Shown one piece after another: positions 1-9,700 of a stretch of DNA of 64,000 bases; position 1 is the stretch's first letter, and each line of letters opens with the position of its first letter. Where the stretch lies: positions 248,001 to 312,000 of the forward strand of contig NZ_BAFP01000274.1 in the NCBI RefSeq assembly GCF_000308455.1, read 5' to 3'. The stretch is from Nocardia abscessus NBRC 100374 (GTDB taxonomy: Bacteria; Actinomycetota; Actinomycetes; Mycobacteriales; Mycobacteriaceae). The notes below the pieces were generated by a model. It was given only the letters and a program-made list of their open reading frames with translations, did no database searches and was not told where the DNA came from. Position numbers and translations under genes: made by a program.

Positions 1-348
1 GTGCTGACCTGTGGCACGAAGGCCGGGTTCCCGACCGCGGAGTTCTACGGTTTCCCGAACCAGGAGTCGGCGACGTACCTGTACGAGGCGAACCGCGGGC
101 AGTTCTCGGGCCATGTGTGCGGTCGCGGCGAGCCGGGCGACGACGTGTGGCGACAGGACGGCAACGTTCTCGGCCGCTTCTTCTGCTACCCGGCCGACGA
201 TCCCGCGCTCGGGCCCAGTTGCCTGTTCCTGGTGCACAACAAGTTCGCGATCACCGCGCATTTCTGCACACTGCGCGCCGATCACCCGGATCCGGGACCC
301 AAGAGCGAAGCCGAACTCACGGCGTGGTTCCGCAAGTACTTCGGCTAG
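1..348 (+). CDS. C-terminal part of unidentified protein (possibly cut at window start)
   Basis: The reading frame is open from the first base and ends at a TAG at 346-348. The GTG at position 1 may be internal, so at least 115 C-terminal residues are seen. The segment has several cysteines (in TCGTK, HVCGR, FFCYP, SCLF, HFCTL), which fits a secreted or extracellular domain, and it ends in an aromatic/basic tail (AWFRKYFG). That pattern recalls extracellular sensor tails of some actinobacterial Ser/Thr kinases, but I cannot identify the family. Downstream it converges with the regulator ending at 432. Confidence 0.5.
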   Translation: MLTCGTKAGFPTAEFYGFPNQESATYLYEANRGQFSGHVCGRGEPGDDVWRQDGNVLGRFFCYPADDPALGPSCLFLVHNKFAITAHFCTLRADHPDPGPKSEAELTAWFRKYFG

Positions 349-431
349 CGCCGCGTCCTGTATCTCCGCGTCATCCGGCAGCTGCCGCGGTCAACGCTTT
401 CTCGGCGTCCGGCCCGGGGTCGGAGATTCGA

Positions 432-1667
432 TCAGTTCTCGGGTGCGAGATCGGGAGCGATTCCCAATCGCCAGGCCAGCCCGCGCAGGTCGCGTCCCCC
501 GGCGTCGCGACGGGCCGAGCGGAGGACGTCGGCGACCGCTTCGCGGGCGAGTACATCGGCGTGGACACGTTGCGGCGCAAGCTGTTCGGCTCGCAGAAGT
601 ACCTGAACGCCTTTGTCGCGGCTGGTGGGATCGGTCAGCAACGCGCGACCGACTTCCATGTAGAACTCCGCTTGCCGAGCTTTGCTGGGGATCGTGGCAA
701 CATCGACTCCGCGCGCACTCTCGGCCACCTTCGCACCGTCTCCGAACTCCAGTCCGATGCATGCGCGCCAGATTCCTACGTTCGGTGCGCCGAACCACAT
801 GCGGCCGAACGCGCCGGTCTCGGTGTCCATGCGCCCGGCCAGTGCGGCGGCTTCGTTCAAGTGCGTGTCGGCGGTGGATCGGTCGCCTTGGACTGCTGAC
901 GCGAGCGCCGCCGACAGGTGCAGCATTCCGGACGCTTGCAGTACCTCACCGTCGTCGAGGTGCGGGTTCAGTTCATCGATGCAGCGCACCGCACGCCGGT
1001 ACTGCTCGGGACGCGACAGCCCGCCGGTGGCATCACCACGGAGCCAGGTGGTGAACCCCGCCCATGCGGGCGATTCCAGTAGAGCGGCGCACTCCTGCGC
1101 GGCTTTGGCTGCCAGCAGCGGCAGGCCCCGCCCGCCGAGTCGCTTGGTGACCCACATCGCCGCCGAGTAGCACTGGATCATGCCGAGCAGCGCGTCGCGC
1201 CGATGTTCGGGTGAGCGGGCATGGACCGCGTGCAACTCGGCCAGGAACTCCGGTACCACACGCGCCTGTTCGGCGTAGTCGGCGCGTTGCTGGGAGTCGG
1301 CCAGCCGCTTCAGGTCTGCGGTGATCGCGGGCCAGTCACGGACCGTGCCTCCTGGGTCTTCTCCGAGCTCGTACACATCGAGCGCGCGTTCGATCGCCAC
1401 GACTCCGGCATGGGCGGCTTCATTGCCGTCGGCAGGTGAACCCGCCTGCCAGGGCGCCGGATAAAACTCCGATGGTGATACCCGCAGCGCCCGGGCCAGC
1501 GCCTCGAGGGTGGCCCTGTTGGATAGGGCTTGCTCCCCGCGCTCGAGCCGTCCGAGATAACCGAAGCTGATCCCGGCCAGGCCCGCGACAACCTCGAGGC
1601 TTTGCCCGCGCCACGCCCGGATCTCGCGCAGTCTGCGTCCGACTTCGTTCGGGGGAATGTCGTTCAT
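432..1667 (-). CDS. XRE-family helix-turn-helix regulator with long C-terminal domain
   Basis: A 411-residue protein. An N-terminal Cro/C1-type HTH at about residues 8-65 (VGRRLREIRAWRGQSLEVVA, then GYLGRLERGEQ) is followed by about 330 residues of Ala/Leu/Glu-rich helices that resemble the TPR-like sensor part of actinomycete XRE regulators. The start at 1667 is chosen because GGAGGAG lies six bases upstream; a GTG ten codons earlier has no such site. It is transcribed away from the LysR gene. Target and ligand are unknown; a regulatory role is inferred from the HTH. Confidence 0.85.
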   Translation of the reverse strand: MNDIPPNEVGRRLREIRAWRGQSLEVVAGLAGISFGYLGRLERGEQALSNRATLEALARALRVSPSEFYPAPWQAGSPADGNEAAHAGVVAIERALDVYELGEDPGGTVRDWPAITADLKRLADSQQRADYAEQARVVPEFLAELHAVHARSPEHRRDALLGMIQCYSAAMWVTKRLGGRGLPLLAAKAAQECAALLESPAWAGFTTWLRGDATGGLSRPEQYRRAVRCIDELNPHLDDGEVLQASGMLHLSAALASAVQGDRSTADTHLNEAAALAGRMDTETGAFGRMWFGAPNVGIWRACIGLEFGDGAKVAESARGVDVATIPSKARQAEFYMEVGRALLTDPTSRDKGVQVLLRAEQLAPQRVHADVLAREAVADVLRSARRDAGGRDLRGLAWRLGIAPDLAPEN

Positions 1668-2017
1668 GGCGTGCTCCTCCGCCGTTGGCTTACCCACTTG
1701 TGACGGTACCGGGACAACTAGAACACTGCCGTCGAGACAGCCGATGGCGCGGCGGCTCAGTGGCGTCGCTTCGGTGTGGGTACCGGTTTCCGACGGGCGA
1801 GCAGGGGGTTCGCCGGATCGCGCCTCGCTTCGAGTTGCCGTCGGGTCGGGTTTCGGGGATCCTGGATGGTCACGGGCGCAGGTAGCACACCGCGCTCTAC
1901 CTTCGGGTTCAGTTCACCCATCCGCTACGATCCCGGTGCTCTTTGTCCGGATCTGGTTCATCGTCGGTTACCTGGTGGCGCTACCGTTTCCGGTACGCGG
2001 AAAAAGGAGCCGGCGGC
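1668..2017. promoter_or_regulatory. Intergenic region between divergent XRE and LysR regulators
   Basis: About 350 bp without a convincing gene. It separates two divergent regulator genes, so it must hold both promoters. Its end is visibly more A/T-rich than the coding DNA (around 1910-2005) and includes the LysR ribosome site AAAGGAG at about 2003-2009. I could not assign -35/-10 boxes with confidence. LysR proteins usually bind in such divergent regions. Confidence 0.5.
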
Positions 2018-2950
2018 ATGGAGTTCCGACATCTGGTTTCGTTCATCACGATTGCCGAAGAGCTGCATTTCGGCCGCGCAGCGCAGCGCTTGCATCTCAC
2101 GCAGCCCAGTCTCAGTGCCCAGCTGCAGAAGCTGGAGAAATCGCTCGGCGTGCAACTGGTCGCACGCAACTCGCACGAGGTCAAGCTGACCCCGGCGGGC
2201 CGGGAATTCGAGAGTCAGGCCCGGCTCATCGTGGCGCAGATGGACCGCGCGGCCCAGGCCGCGAAGGCGACCGCCGAAGGGCGGGCGGGCACCCTCAACA
2301 TCGGTTACAACCTGCCGGCCAGCAGACATGTGCTGCCGGAAGCGCTCACCAGGATGACCGAGCGGCACCCCGACATCGTGGTGTCGCTGTGGGAGAAGCG
2401 CACCGGCCCGCAACTGGCCGCGCTCAGCGACGGGTCACTGGATCTCGCCCTCGTGTACGGCCATCCGAGCACGACCGATTTCCGGTACCGGCGGCTGCTG
2501 CATCGGGTGCCGCTGGTCGCCGTGGTCGGGCGCAGGCATCGGTGGGCCGATCGGCCCGGCGTTCCCTTCGCCGAACTGGAGGGACAGGATTGCGTGCTGT
2601 TCGCCCGCGAGCAGTGTCCGGCCATGTACGACTCGATCTTCCGCGCGGCCGCGGATTCCCGGATCTCTCTGGCGGTGGCGCAGACCGCCGACGACCCCGG
2701 TGCGACGGCGCACATGGTCTCGGTGCGCCCGCTGGTGGGATTCGCCTCGCTGCCGCGGGCGATCTCGATGGGCATGGGTGGGCCGGGCAGTGCTTCGGTC
2801 GCGGTCAAGCTGTTCGATCCGGTGCCGACGCTCGATTTGTACGCGGTGTGGCGTGCGGACGAGTCGAATCCGGCGGTCGGCTTTTTCTTGGATTGCGTCG
2901 ATTACCCGGAACCTGCGCAAATCGATATTGCCCGCGTAGTGTCGGCCTGA
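2018..2950 (+). CDS. LysR-family transcriptional regulator
   Basis: 310 residues, normal for LysR-type regulators. The N-terminal winged HTH is clear (MEFRHLVSFITIAEELHFGR, then LTQPSLSAQLQKLE and LTPAGREF), followed by a periplasmic-binding-like effector domain from about residue 90. ATG at 2018 is preceded by AAAGGAG eight bases upstream; longer in-frame starts lack this. It lies 88 bp upstream of the fatty-acyl ligase gene, on the same strand, at the head of the PUFA-synthase-like cluster. It is therefore a good candidate for the pathway regulator (inference). The effector is unknown. Confidence 0.92.
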   Translation: MEFRHLVSFITIAEELHFGRAAQRLHLTQPSLSAQLQKLEKSLGVQLVARNSHEVKLTPAGREFESQARLIVAQMDRAAQAAKATAEGRAGTLNIGYNLPASRHVLPEALTRMTERHPDIVVSLWEKRTGPQLAALSDGSLDLALVYGHPSTTDFRYRRLLHRVPLVAVVGRRHRWADRPGVPFAELEGQDCVLFAREQCPAMYDSIFRAAADSRISLAVAQTADDPGATAHMVSVRPLVGFASLPRAISMGMGGPGSASVAVKLFDPVPTLDLYAVWRADESNPAVGFFLDCVDYPEPAQIDIARVVSA

Positions 2951-2953
2951 CCA

Positions 2954-3000
2954 CGTCGATAGGTGATGACATTCGCGCGGTAGGGACCGCGATATCGACG
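2954..3000 (+). terminator. Nested inverted repeat between LysR and ligase genes
   Basis: Outer arms CGTCGATA (2954-2961) and TATCGACG (2993-3000) are perfect complements. Inside them is a compact stem CGCGGT-AGGG-ACCGCG (2976-2991). The structure starts four bases after the LysR stop codon. It could be an intrinsic terminator or attenuator for the regulator transcript, or the outer palindrome could be a regulator-binding site for the gene at 3039. There is no T-run. Confidence 0.4.
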
Positions 3001-3038
3001 GCACTGTAATTCGGTGACGCCGACCAGAATTCGACATT

Positions 3039-4730
3039 GTGAACACAGTGTCTGTCATCGCAGTGTCGGTGGGTGAGAATGGTTTCGATCTTCCGGATAC
3101 GGCGAGTTTGTACTCGGTGATTTCCGGTGCGGCCGCGCAGCATCCGGATCGGCTTTCGCTGTGCGACGCCGACGGAACCCAGCTCACCAGCGCCGAGGTG
3201 GACCGCAGGGCCCGCGCCCTGGCCTCGGCGCTGGCCGGACGCGGCGTCGCGGCCGGCGATCGGGTGGCGGTGCTGGGCCGCACGAATCTGTCCTGGGTGC
3301 TGCTGGATTGCGCGCTGCTGGCCATCGGCGCGGTGGTGGTGCCGGTCTACCCCACTTCGTCGCCCAGCCAGATCGAGCACATCCTGAGCGACAGCGGCAG
3401 TGCGTATTTCGCCGCCGAGAGCGCCGAGGACGCCGAGCGGTTGCGCGCGGCCGGCGCGAGCGAGGTCTGGGTCTTCGAGCAGATCGCGGACTGGGCCACC
3501 GGTGCGATCGATCCGGGGCTGGCCGCGCGGATGGCCGAGGTGCGGGCCGACGACCTGGCGATGATCGTGTACACCAGCGGCACCACGGGCCTGGCCAAAG
3601 GCTGCCTGATCACCCATCGCAACATGTTCGTGTCCTCGTCCAACACGGTGCGCCGCACCGGCGACATGTTCGACGGCACCACCGTGCTGGCGCTGCCGCT
3701 GTCGCACGTCTTCGGCCAGACCATCCTGTTCGCCTGCCTGTTCGGCGGCAGCCGCACCCACCTGCTGCCCGGCATTCCCGACCTGGTGCCGGTGCTGCCG
3801 ACGGTGCGGCCGACCTTCCTCGCGATGATTCCCTACGGCCTGGAGAAGATCCGCAAGTACTGCCGCACCCTGCTCACCGACGCCGAGGAGCGCGAGGCGG
3901 TGCGGCGCGGTATCGAGCTCGTGCGGGCGCAGGCGGCGCCGGAGCCGTCGGCGCACCCGGTGGCGGCCGCGCTCGGCGGCGAGCTGCGCCACGTCATCTC
4001 CGGCGGCGCGTCGCTGGACGACTCGACGGTCGGGTTCTACGCGGGTTTCGGTGTGCTGCTGCTGAACTGTTACGGCCTCACCGAGGCCGCGACCGCCGTG
4101 ACGGTGAGCGCCCCGGAGACCAACCGGCTCGGCACGGTCGGCAAGCCGATCCCGGGCACCTCGGTGGCCATCGCCGAGGAGGACGGGGAGGTGCTGGTCG
4201 GCGGGCCGCACGTGTCACCGGGCTACTGGGGCGCTGCGGCGAGCCAGTCACCGGTGGACGCGCAGGGCTGGCTGCACACCGGTGACCTGGGCGAACTCGA
4301 CGAGGACGGATTCCTGCGGATCACCGGACGCAAGAAGGAGATCCTGGTGACCTCGGGCGGCAAGAACGTCGCCCCCACGCCGCTGGAGGACCGGATCCGG
4401 CTGCATCCCTTGGTGTCCAACTGCATGGTGCTCGGCGACGGCCGCGATTTCGTCGCGGCCCTGGTCACCTTGGATCCGGCGCAGGTGCAGCGCTGGCGCG
4501 CCGCCGAACCGGACGGCGATCTCACCGCCACCGTCCAATCGGCGATCGACGACGCGAATTCTCTGGTATCGCGCGCGGAATCAATTCGGGCATTCCGGAT
4601 CGTGGACGGCGATTTCACCGTCGAAGACGGATTGTCGACGTCGTCCCGAAAACTGCGCCGCGCCGCGATCGCCGACGCGTACGCGGCGGATATCGAACTG
4701 CTGTATTCGGCGCCCCGACCCGCACGATAG
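3039..4730 (+). CDS. fadD: FadD-type AMP-forming long-chain acyl-CoA (or acyl-ACP) synthetase
   Basis: 563 residues, an ANL-superfamily adenylating enzyme that activates a carboxylic acid with ATP and transfers it to CoA or a carrier protein. Core motifs are in order: P-loop-like YTSGTTGLAKG at about residue 178, NCYGLTEA at about 345, and HTGDLGELDEDGFLRITGR near 415. The C-terminal catalytic lysine region reads TSSRKLRRAAI. The GTG start at 3039 has no strong ribosome site, and GTGs at 3048 and 3063 are alternatives. It precedes the lipid-synthase run by about 100 bp, so it may load a starter acid or activate the product (inference). Confidence 0.9.
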   Translation: MNTVSVIAVSVGENGFDLPDTASLYSVISGAAAQHPDRLSLCDADGTQLTSAEVDRRARALASALAGRGVAAGDRVAVLGRTNLSWVLLDCALLAIGAVVVPVYPTSSPSQIEHILSDSGSAYFAAESAEDAERLRAAGASEVWVFEQIADWATGAIDPGLAARMAEVRADDLAMIVYTSGTTGLAKGCLITHRNMFVSSSNTVRRTGDMFDGTTVLALPLSHVFGQTILFACLFGGSRTHLLPGIPDLVPVLPTVRPTFLAMIPYGLEKIRKYCRTLLTDAEEREAVRRGIELVRAQAAPEPSAHPVAAALGGELRHVISGGASLDDSTVGFYAGFGVLLLNCYGLTEAATAVTVSAPETNRLGTVGKPIPGTSVAIAEEDGEVLVGGPHVSPGYWGAAASQSPVDAQGWLHTGDLGELDEDGFLRITGRKKEILVTSGGKNVAPTPLEDRIRLHPLVSNCMVLGDGRDFVAALVTLDPAQVQRWRAAEPDGDLTATVQSAIDDANSLVSRAESIRAFRIVDGDFTVEDGLSTSSRKLRRAAIADAYAADIELLYSAPRPAR

Positions 4731-4834
4731 CCGCGGCCGATCGGCCGATGAATCAGGGCCCGCCGCGGTGGTCGATCACCCGTCGCGGCCACAGACTCGA
4801 AATCGGAATTCGACTACCGGAAAGTGATGCGAAC

Positions 4835-6085
4835 ATGTACGACGTCATCGTTGTCGGAACCCGGGTGGCGGGCTCCCCACTGGCCATGCTGCTCGCCAGG
4901 AAGGGTTACCGGGTGCTGGCCGTGGACCGGGCGAGCTTCCCGAGCGACACCCCGTCGACCCACTACATCCACCAGGCCGGGCTCGGCTTCCTGAAGTCCT
5001 GGGGGCTGCTGGAGCAGGTCGTCGCCTCCGGCGTGCCGCCGATCCGGCACCTGAACTTCTCCTACACCGACATCGTCATCCAGGGGATGGCCGATCCGTC
5101 CGCCGACGGCATCGACGCCGTCTACTGCCCGCGCCGCACGGTGCTGGACAAGATCCTGGTCGAGGCCGCGGGCAACGCGGGCGTCGAGGTGATCCAGGGT
5201 TTCACCGTCTCGGAGCTGGTCTTCGACGGCGACCGCGTGGCAGGCATCCGCGGCGCGATCGGCGACGGGGCCGAGCAGGAGTTCCGCGCCAAGCTGGTGG
5301 TCGGTGCCGACGGCTCGAACTCGACGGTGGCCAAGGCGGTCGGCGCGCAGGAGTACGAGGGCTCGCCCGCGGCGTGCTTCATCTACTACTCCTACTACGA
5401 GGGCGTCGACTGGGGCATGCAGCACCGCACCGGTTTCGGCGAGCAGCAGTTCGCGTCCTGGCCGACCAACGACGATCTCGCTCTGGTCGCGGTGATGCGC
5501 AAGCGGGACCGGTTCCGCGAGTTCCGTGCCGACCCGGACGCCGGTGTGCAGGAGATCGTCGAGCAGATCGACCCGGAGATCGGCGCTCGTCTGCGCGACA
5601 CCGGCAAGCGGGTGGAGCAGTTCCGCCCGATGCTGTACCCGGACAACTACCGCCGTCAGTCCTACGGTCTCGGCTGGGCGCTGGTCGGCGACGCCGGTTA
5701 CCACAAGGACCCGTTCACCGGCTGGGGCATCACCGACGCGTTCAAGTACGCGCAGTTGCTGGCCGACCTGGTGGACGAAGGCCTGTCCGGCGCGCGCCCG
5801 ATGGACGAGGCGCTGGCCGAATACCAGCGCGAGCGCGATGCGCAGAGCGCCAGCACCTACGAACTGACGCTGAGCATCTCGGAGCTGTCGCTGACCCCGT
5901 ACTACGACTCGGTGTTCCGCGCGACCTCGCTGGACGCCGACTACACCAAGCACTTCTTCGGGCTGATCGCCGGAATCTACTCGCCGGACAAGTACTTCGG
6001 CGAGGACGAGCTGGCCGCGCTGTACGAGAAGGTGAACTTCCCGACGGCTGCCCGGCATGTCAGCAAGGACGGAGTGACCGCATGA
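4835..6085 (+). CDS. FAD-dependent oxidoreductase (geranylgeranyl reductase / PHBH-like fold)
   Basis: 416 residues. The N-terminal dinucleotide-binding motif is a variant (VIVVGTRVAGSPLAMLLAR, residues 4-22), the middle FAD motif is VVGADGSNS, and the later GD motif reads LVGDAGYHKDPFTGWGITDA (about residues 285-304). These mark the PHBH-fold flavoprotein monooxygenase/reductase superfamily. ATG 4835 is preferred because the flavin motif begins three residues later. Its stop overlaps the next gene's start (ATGA). In this cluster it may hydroxylate, epoxidise or desaturate the lipid product; the reaction cannot be told from sequence. Confidence 0.85.
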   Translation: MYDVIVVGTRVAGSPLAMLLARKGYRVLAVDRASFPSDTPSTHYIHQAGLGFLKSWGLLEQVVASGVPPIRHLNFSYTDIVIQGMADPSADGIDAVYCPRRTVLDKILVEAAGNAGVEVIQGFTVSELVFDGDRVAGIRGAIGDGAEQEFRAKLVVGADGSNSTVAKAVGAQEYEGSPAACFIYYSYYEGVDWGMQHRTGFGEQQFASWPTNDDLALVAVMRKRDRFREFRADPDAGVQEIVEQIDPEIGARLRDTGKRVEQFRPMLYPDNYRRQSYGLGWALVGDAGYHKDPFTGWGITDAFKYAQLLADLVDEGLSGARPMDEALAEYQRERDAQSASTYELTLSISELSLTPYYDSVFRATSLDADYTKHFFGLIAGIYSPDKYFGEDELAALYEKVNFPTAARHVSKDGVTA

Positions 6086-6687
6086 ACGCGCCGGTGCTCA
6101 CCGCGCTGGGCGACAGCTTCGTCGAGGGGCGCGGCGACGCCGCGCCCGGCGGCGGCTACCGCGGCTGGGTGCCGCGGCTCGGCGGCCAGCTCGGCCTGCG
6201 ACCCGCGGCGGTGCGCAATCTCGGCGAGCACGGCGCCACAACCGGCATCGTGCTGGAAAAGCAACTGCGCGTGGCCCTTTCGGGCCGCTCGGGATTGTTC
6301 GGCGTCGTTGTCGGAGTCAACGACCTGGTGAGCGATTACGACCAGGAACGATTCGCCCGCAACCTCGCCGAGCTCTTCGGCGCACTGCGGGCGGGCGGTG
6401 CGACGGTGTTCACCGCCAGCTACCCCGATATCCCGGCCCGGCTGCCGGTGCCGGACGGGTTCCGCGCGCTGCTGCGCGAGCGGTTCGCCTTCGCCAACGC
6501 GGTGCTCGCCGACGTCGTCGCCGACACCGGCACGCTGCTGCTGGACATCGCCGCCCAGCCCGAATGGGAACGGCCGCAGATGTGGACCGCCGACGGTCTG
6601 CACCCCAGTTCGCTGGGCCACCACCTGTTCGCCGCAGGCGTGGCCGAACTCGTCGCGTCGCGCACCGCCACCACCGTGGCCGCCTGA
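6082..6687 (+). CDS. SGNH/GDSL-type hydrolase
   Basis: 201 residues. The GDSL block (ALGDSFVEGRGD, nucleophile Ser at residue 12), a block-III GVNDL, and a block-V DGLHPSSLGH with the catalytic Asp and His are all present, which defines an SGNH hydrolase (esterase, lipase or acyl-ACP/CoA thioesterase activity). There is no signal peptide, so it should be cytoplasmic. It overlaps the flavoprotein gene by ATGA and ends 28 bp before the megasynthase. A thioesterase or product-release role is plausible because no thioesterase domain is seen in the synthase (inference). Confidence 0.88.
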   Translation: MNAPVLTALGDSFVEGRGDAAPGGGYRGWVPRLGGQLGLRPAAVRNLGEHGATTGIVLEKQLRVALSGRSGLFGVVVGVNDLVSDYDQERFARNLAELFGALRAGGATVFTASYPDIPARLPVPDGFRALLRERFAFANAVLADVVADTGTLLLDIAAQPEWERPQMWTADGLHPSSLGHHLFAAGVAELVASRTATTVAA

Positions 6688-6715
6688 TCATCCACCCGGT
6701 TCGAGAGGAACATCC

Positions 6716-9700
6716 GTGACAGACGACAGACGCCTGGCGCGCAACCCGATCGCCATCGTCGGGATGTCCGGGCTGCTGCCCAACGCCCACAACCACCGAG
6801 AGTACTGGCAGAACATCGTCGACGGCGTGGACTGCACCACCGAGGTCCCCGAGTCACGCTGGAGCCTGGACGACTACTTCGACGCGGATCCGACGGCGCC
6901 GGACAAGACCTACTCGCGCCGGGGCGCGTTCCTGCCCGACGTCGAGTTCGACCCACTGGAATTCGGGCTGCCGCCCAACCAGCTGGAAGTGACCAGCACC
7001 ATGCAGACGCTCGGTCTGGGCGTCGCCCGTGACCTGCTGCGCGACGCGGGCGCGGTGGACTCCGACTGGTACGACCCGGGCCGCACCGGCGTCGTCCTCG
7101 GCACCACCGGCCCGGTGCCGCTCATGCACCCGTTGGCCGCGCGGCTGTCCACGCCGGTGCTGAAGGAGGCGGCGCGCTCGGTCGGGCTGTCCGACGCCGA
7201 CGCCGATGCCATCGCCGACCGGTTCGTCGCGGCATTCGCGCCGTGGGAGGCGAATTCGTTCCCGGGCCTGCTGGCCAACATCACCGCGGGCCGGGTGGCC
7301 AACCGGCTCGGCCTCGGCGGCATCAACTGCACGGTCGACGCGGCCTGCGCGGCCTCGCTGGCCGCCTTGCGCACCGCCATCGCCGAACTCCAGGACGGCC
7401 GCGCGGACATGATGATCACCGGTGGTGTGGACACCGAGAACACCATCTTCATCTACATGTGCTTCAGCAAGGTCGGCGCGCTGTCGGCCAGCGGGCAGAT
7501 CAGTCCCTTCTCCGCCGACGCGAACGGCACGCTGCTCGGTGAGGGCATCACCATGCTCGCGCTGCGCAGGCTGGAAGACGCACGGCGCGACGGAAACCGG
7601 ATCTACGCCGTCATCCGGGGCCTGGGTTCCTCCAGCGACGGCCGCGCCAAGAGCATCTACGCCCCGCGCGCGGGCGGCCAGCGGGTCGCGCTGGACCGCG
7701 CCTACGCCGACGCCGAGATCTCACCCGCCGACGTGGCGCTCATCGAAGCGCACGCCACCGGCACGCCCGTCGGCGACAAGACCGAGCTCACCGCGCTGAA
7801 AGAGCTGCTTACCGACGCGACGACCGAGCCCGCGTTCGCCGCGCTCGGCAGCGTGAAGTCCCAGATCGGTCACACCAAGGGCGCCGCGGGCACCGCGAGC
7901 GTGATGAAACTGGCGCTGGCGCTGCACCAGAAGGTGCTGCCGGGCACCATCAACGTCTCGGCGCCCAACGCCGAGATCGCCGCCGCCGACGCGCCGTACT
8001 ACGTGAACACCCGCACGCGTCCGTGGATCCGCGACCCGCAGCGGCCGGTGCGCCGGGCGGCGGCCTCGGCATTCGGCTTCGGCGGCACCAACTTCCACGT
8101 CGTGCTGGAGGAAGCGGACGCCGACCGCGCCGCGCACCCGGTGCTGCATCGCACCGCCCGCGCGCATCTCTGGCACGCGCCGGACGTGGCCGGGCTGATC
8201 GATGCGGTGCGCAGCGTCGCGGCGAGCGATGGGGGCGACATCCCGGAGGCGCACGCGCGCATCGGATTCGTCTCGGTAGACGAGGAGAACGCCGCACACC
8301 TGCGGTCGCTCGCGGTGGACGAACTGGTCCGCAACCCCGACGCCACGGCCTGGGAGCACCCCGAGGGCGTGTACTTCCGCGCCGCCGCCCTGCCGGATCG
8401 CAAGGTGGGCGCGCTGTTCGCCGGACAGGGCAGCCAGTACGTCGACATGGGGCTGGACGCGGCGCTGAACAACCCGGCCGTCGGCGCGGCGTTCGACGCG
8501 GCCAACGAGGCGTTCGCCGGTGCGCCGGTGCGTCTGTCGTCGGTGGTTTTCCCGCCACCCGCGTTCGACGACGACGTTGCGGCGGCGCAGGAGACCACCC
8601 TGCGCCGAACCGAATTCGCCCAGCCCGCGATCGGCGCGCTGTCGGCGGGACAGTTCACCGCGCTGTCGGACTACGGCTTGCACGCCGACGGGTACCTCGG
8701 GCACAGCTTCGGAGAGCTGACCGCGCTGTGGGCCTCCGGCGCGCTGGCCACCGCGGACTTCTACGCGCTGGCCCGCGCCCGCGGTGTGGCCATGACACCG
8801 GAACCGGGTGTCGAGGCGGGCACCATGGTGGCGCTGGGCGCGTCCCGGGAGACCGCCGAGGAACTGCTCGACGGCGTCGCGGACGTCTGGATCTGCAATC
8901 ACAACGCACCCGACCAGATAGTCGTCGGCGGTGGCGCCGAGGGGATCGCCGCCGTCGTCGCCCGCTGCGGCGAGCGTGGCGTGGCAACGCGCGCGCTTCC
9001 GGTGTCCGGGGCGTTCCACACGCCCTACGTCGCCCACGCCGCGGCCGCGTTCGGCACCGCCGTCGCCCAGGTGCCCATCGGCGCACCGGACGCTCCGGTC
9101 TTCGCCAATACCCCCGGCGCCCGCTACAGCGAGGACGTGGCGGCCAACCGGGCACTGCTGACCGAACAGCTCGGCAAGCCGGTCGAATTCGTGGCCGCGC
9201 TCACCGCGATGCGTGACGCGGGCTGCACCGTATTCGTGGAGTTCGGGCCGAAGCAGGTGCTGACCTCGCTGGTGCGGCGCACCCTCGGCGACGACGTCGT
9301 CATCGCGACCGACTCCGGCCCGATCGGCAACAGCGATCTCGCGCTGACCCGCGCGGCGGTGCGCTTGGCCGTGCTCGGATTCGGCCTGCGCGGCATCAAC
9401 CGTCACGCCGCCCCCGCACCGCAGGCCGCGGTCTCCGGCCGCGCGATGACGGTGACGATGTCGGCGCCCGAGTACGTGCCCGAGACCCGTCGCGCCGCGT
9501 ATGCCGCCGCGCTCGCCGACGAATACCGGCTCAGCGTCCTGGCGGCCGCTCCCGCTCCGGTCGACAGCGTGGTCGATCACCAGCCCGCCGAACAGCGGGC
9601 CGTGCCCACCGCTTCCACCGCAGCAACGGAGAGACCCGTGTATCCCACACCGCAGCCCGGCGACGCCGGCTCGGACGCGCTGGAGAGCGCGCTCGTACAG

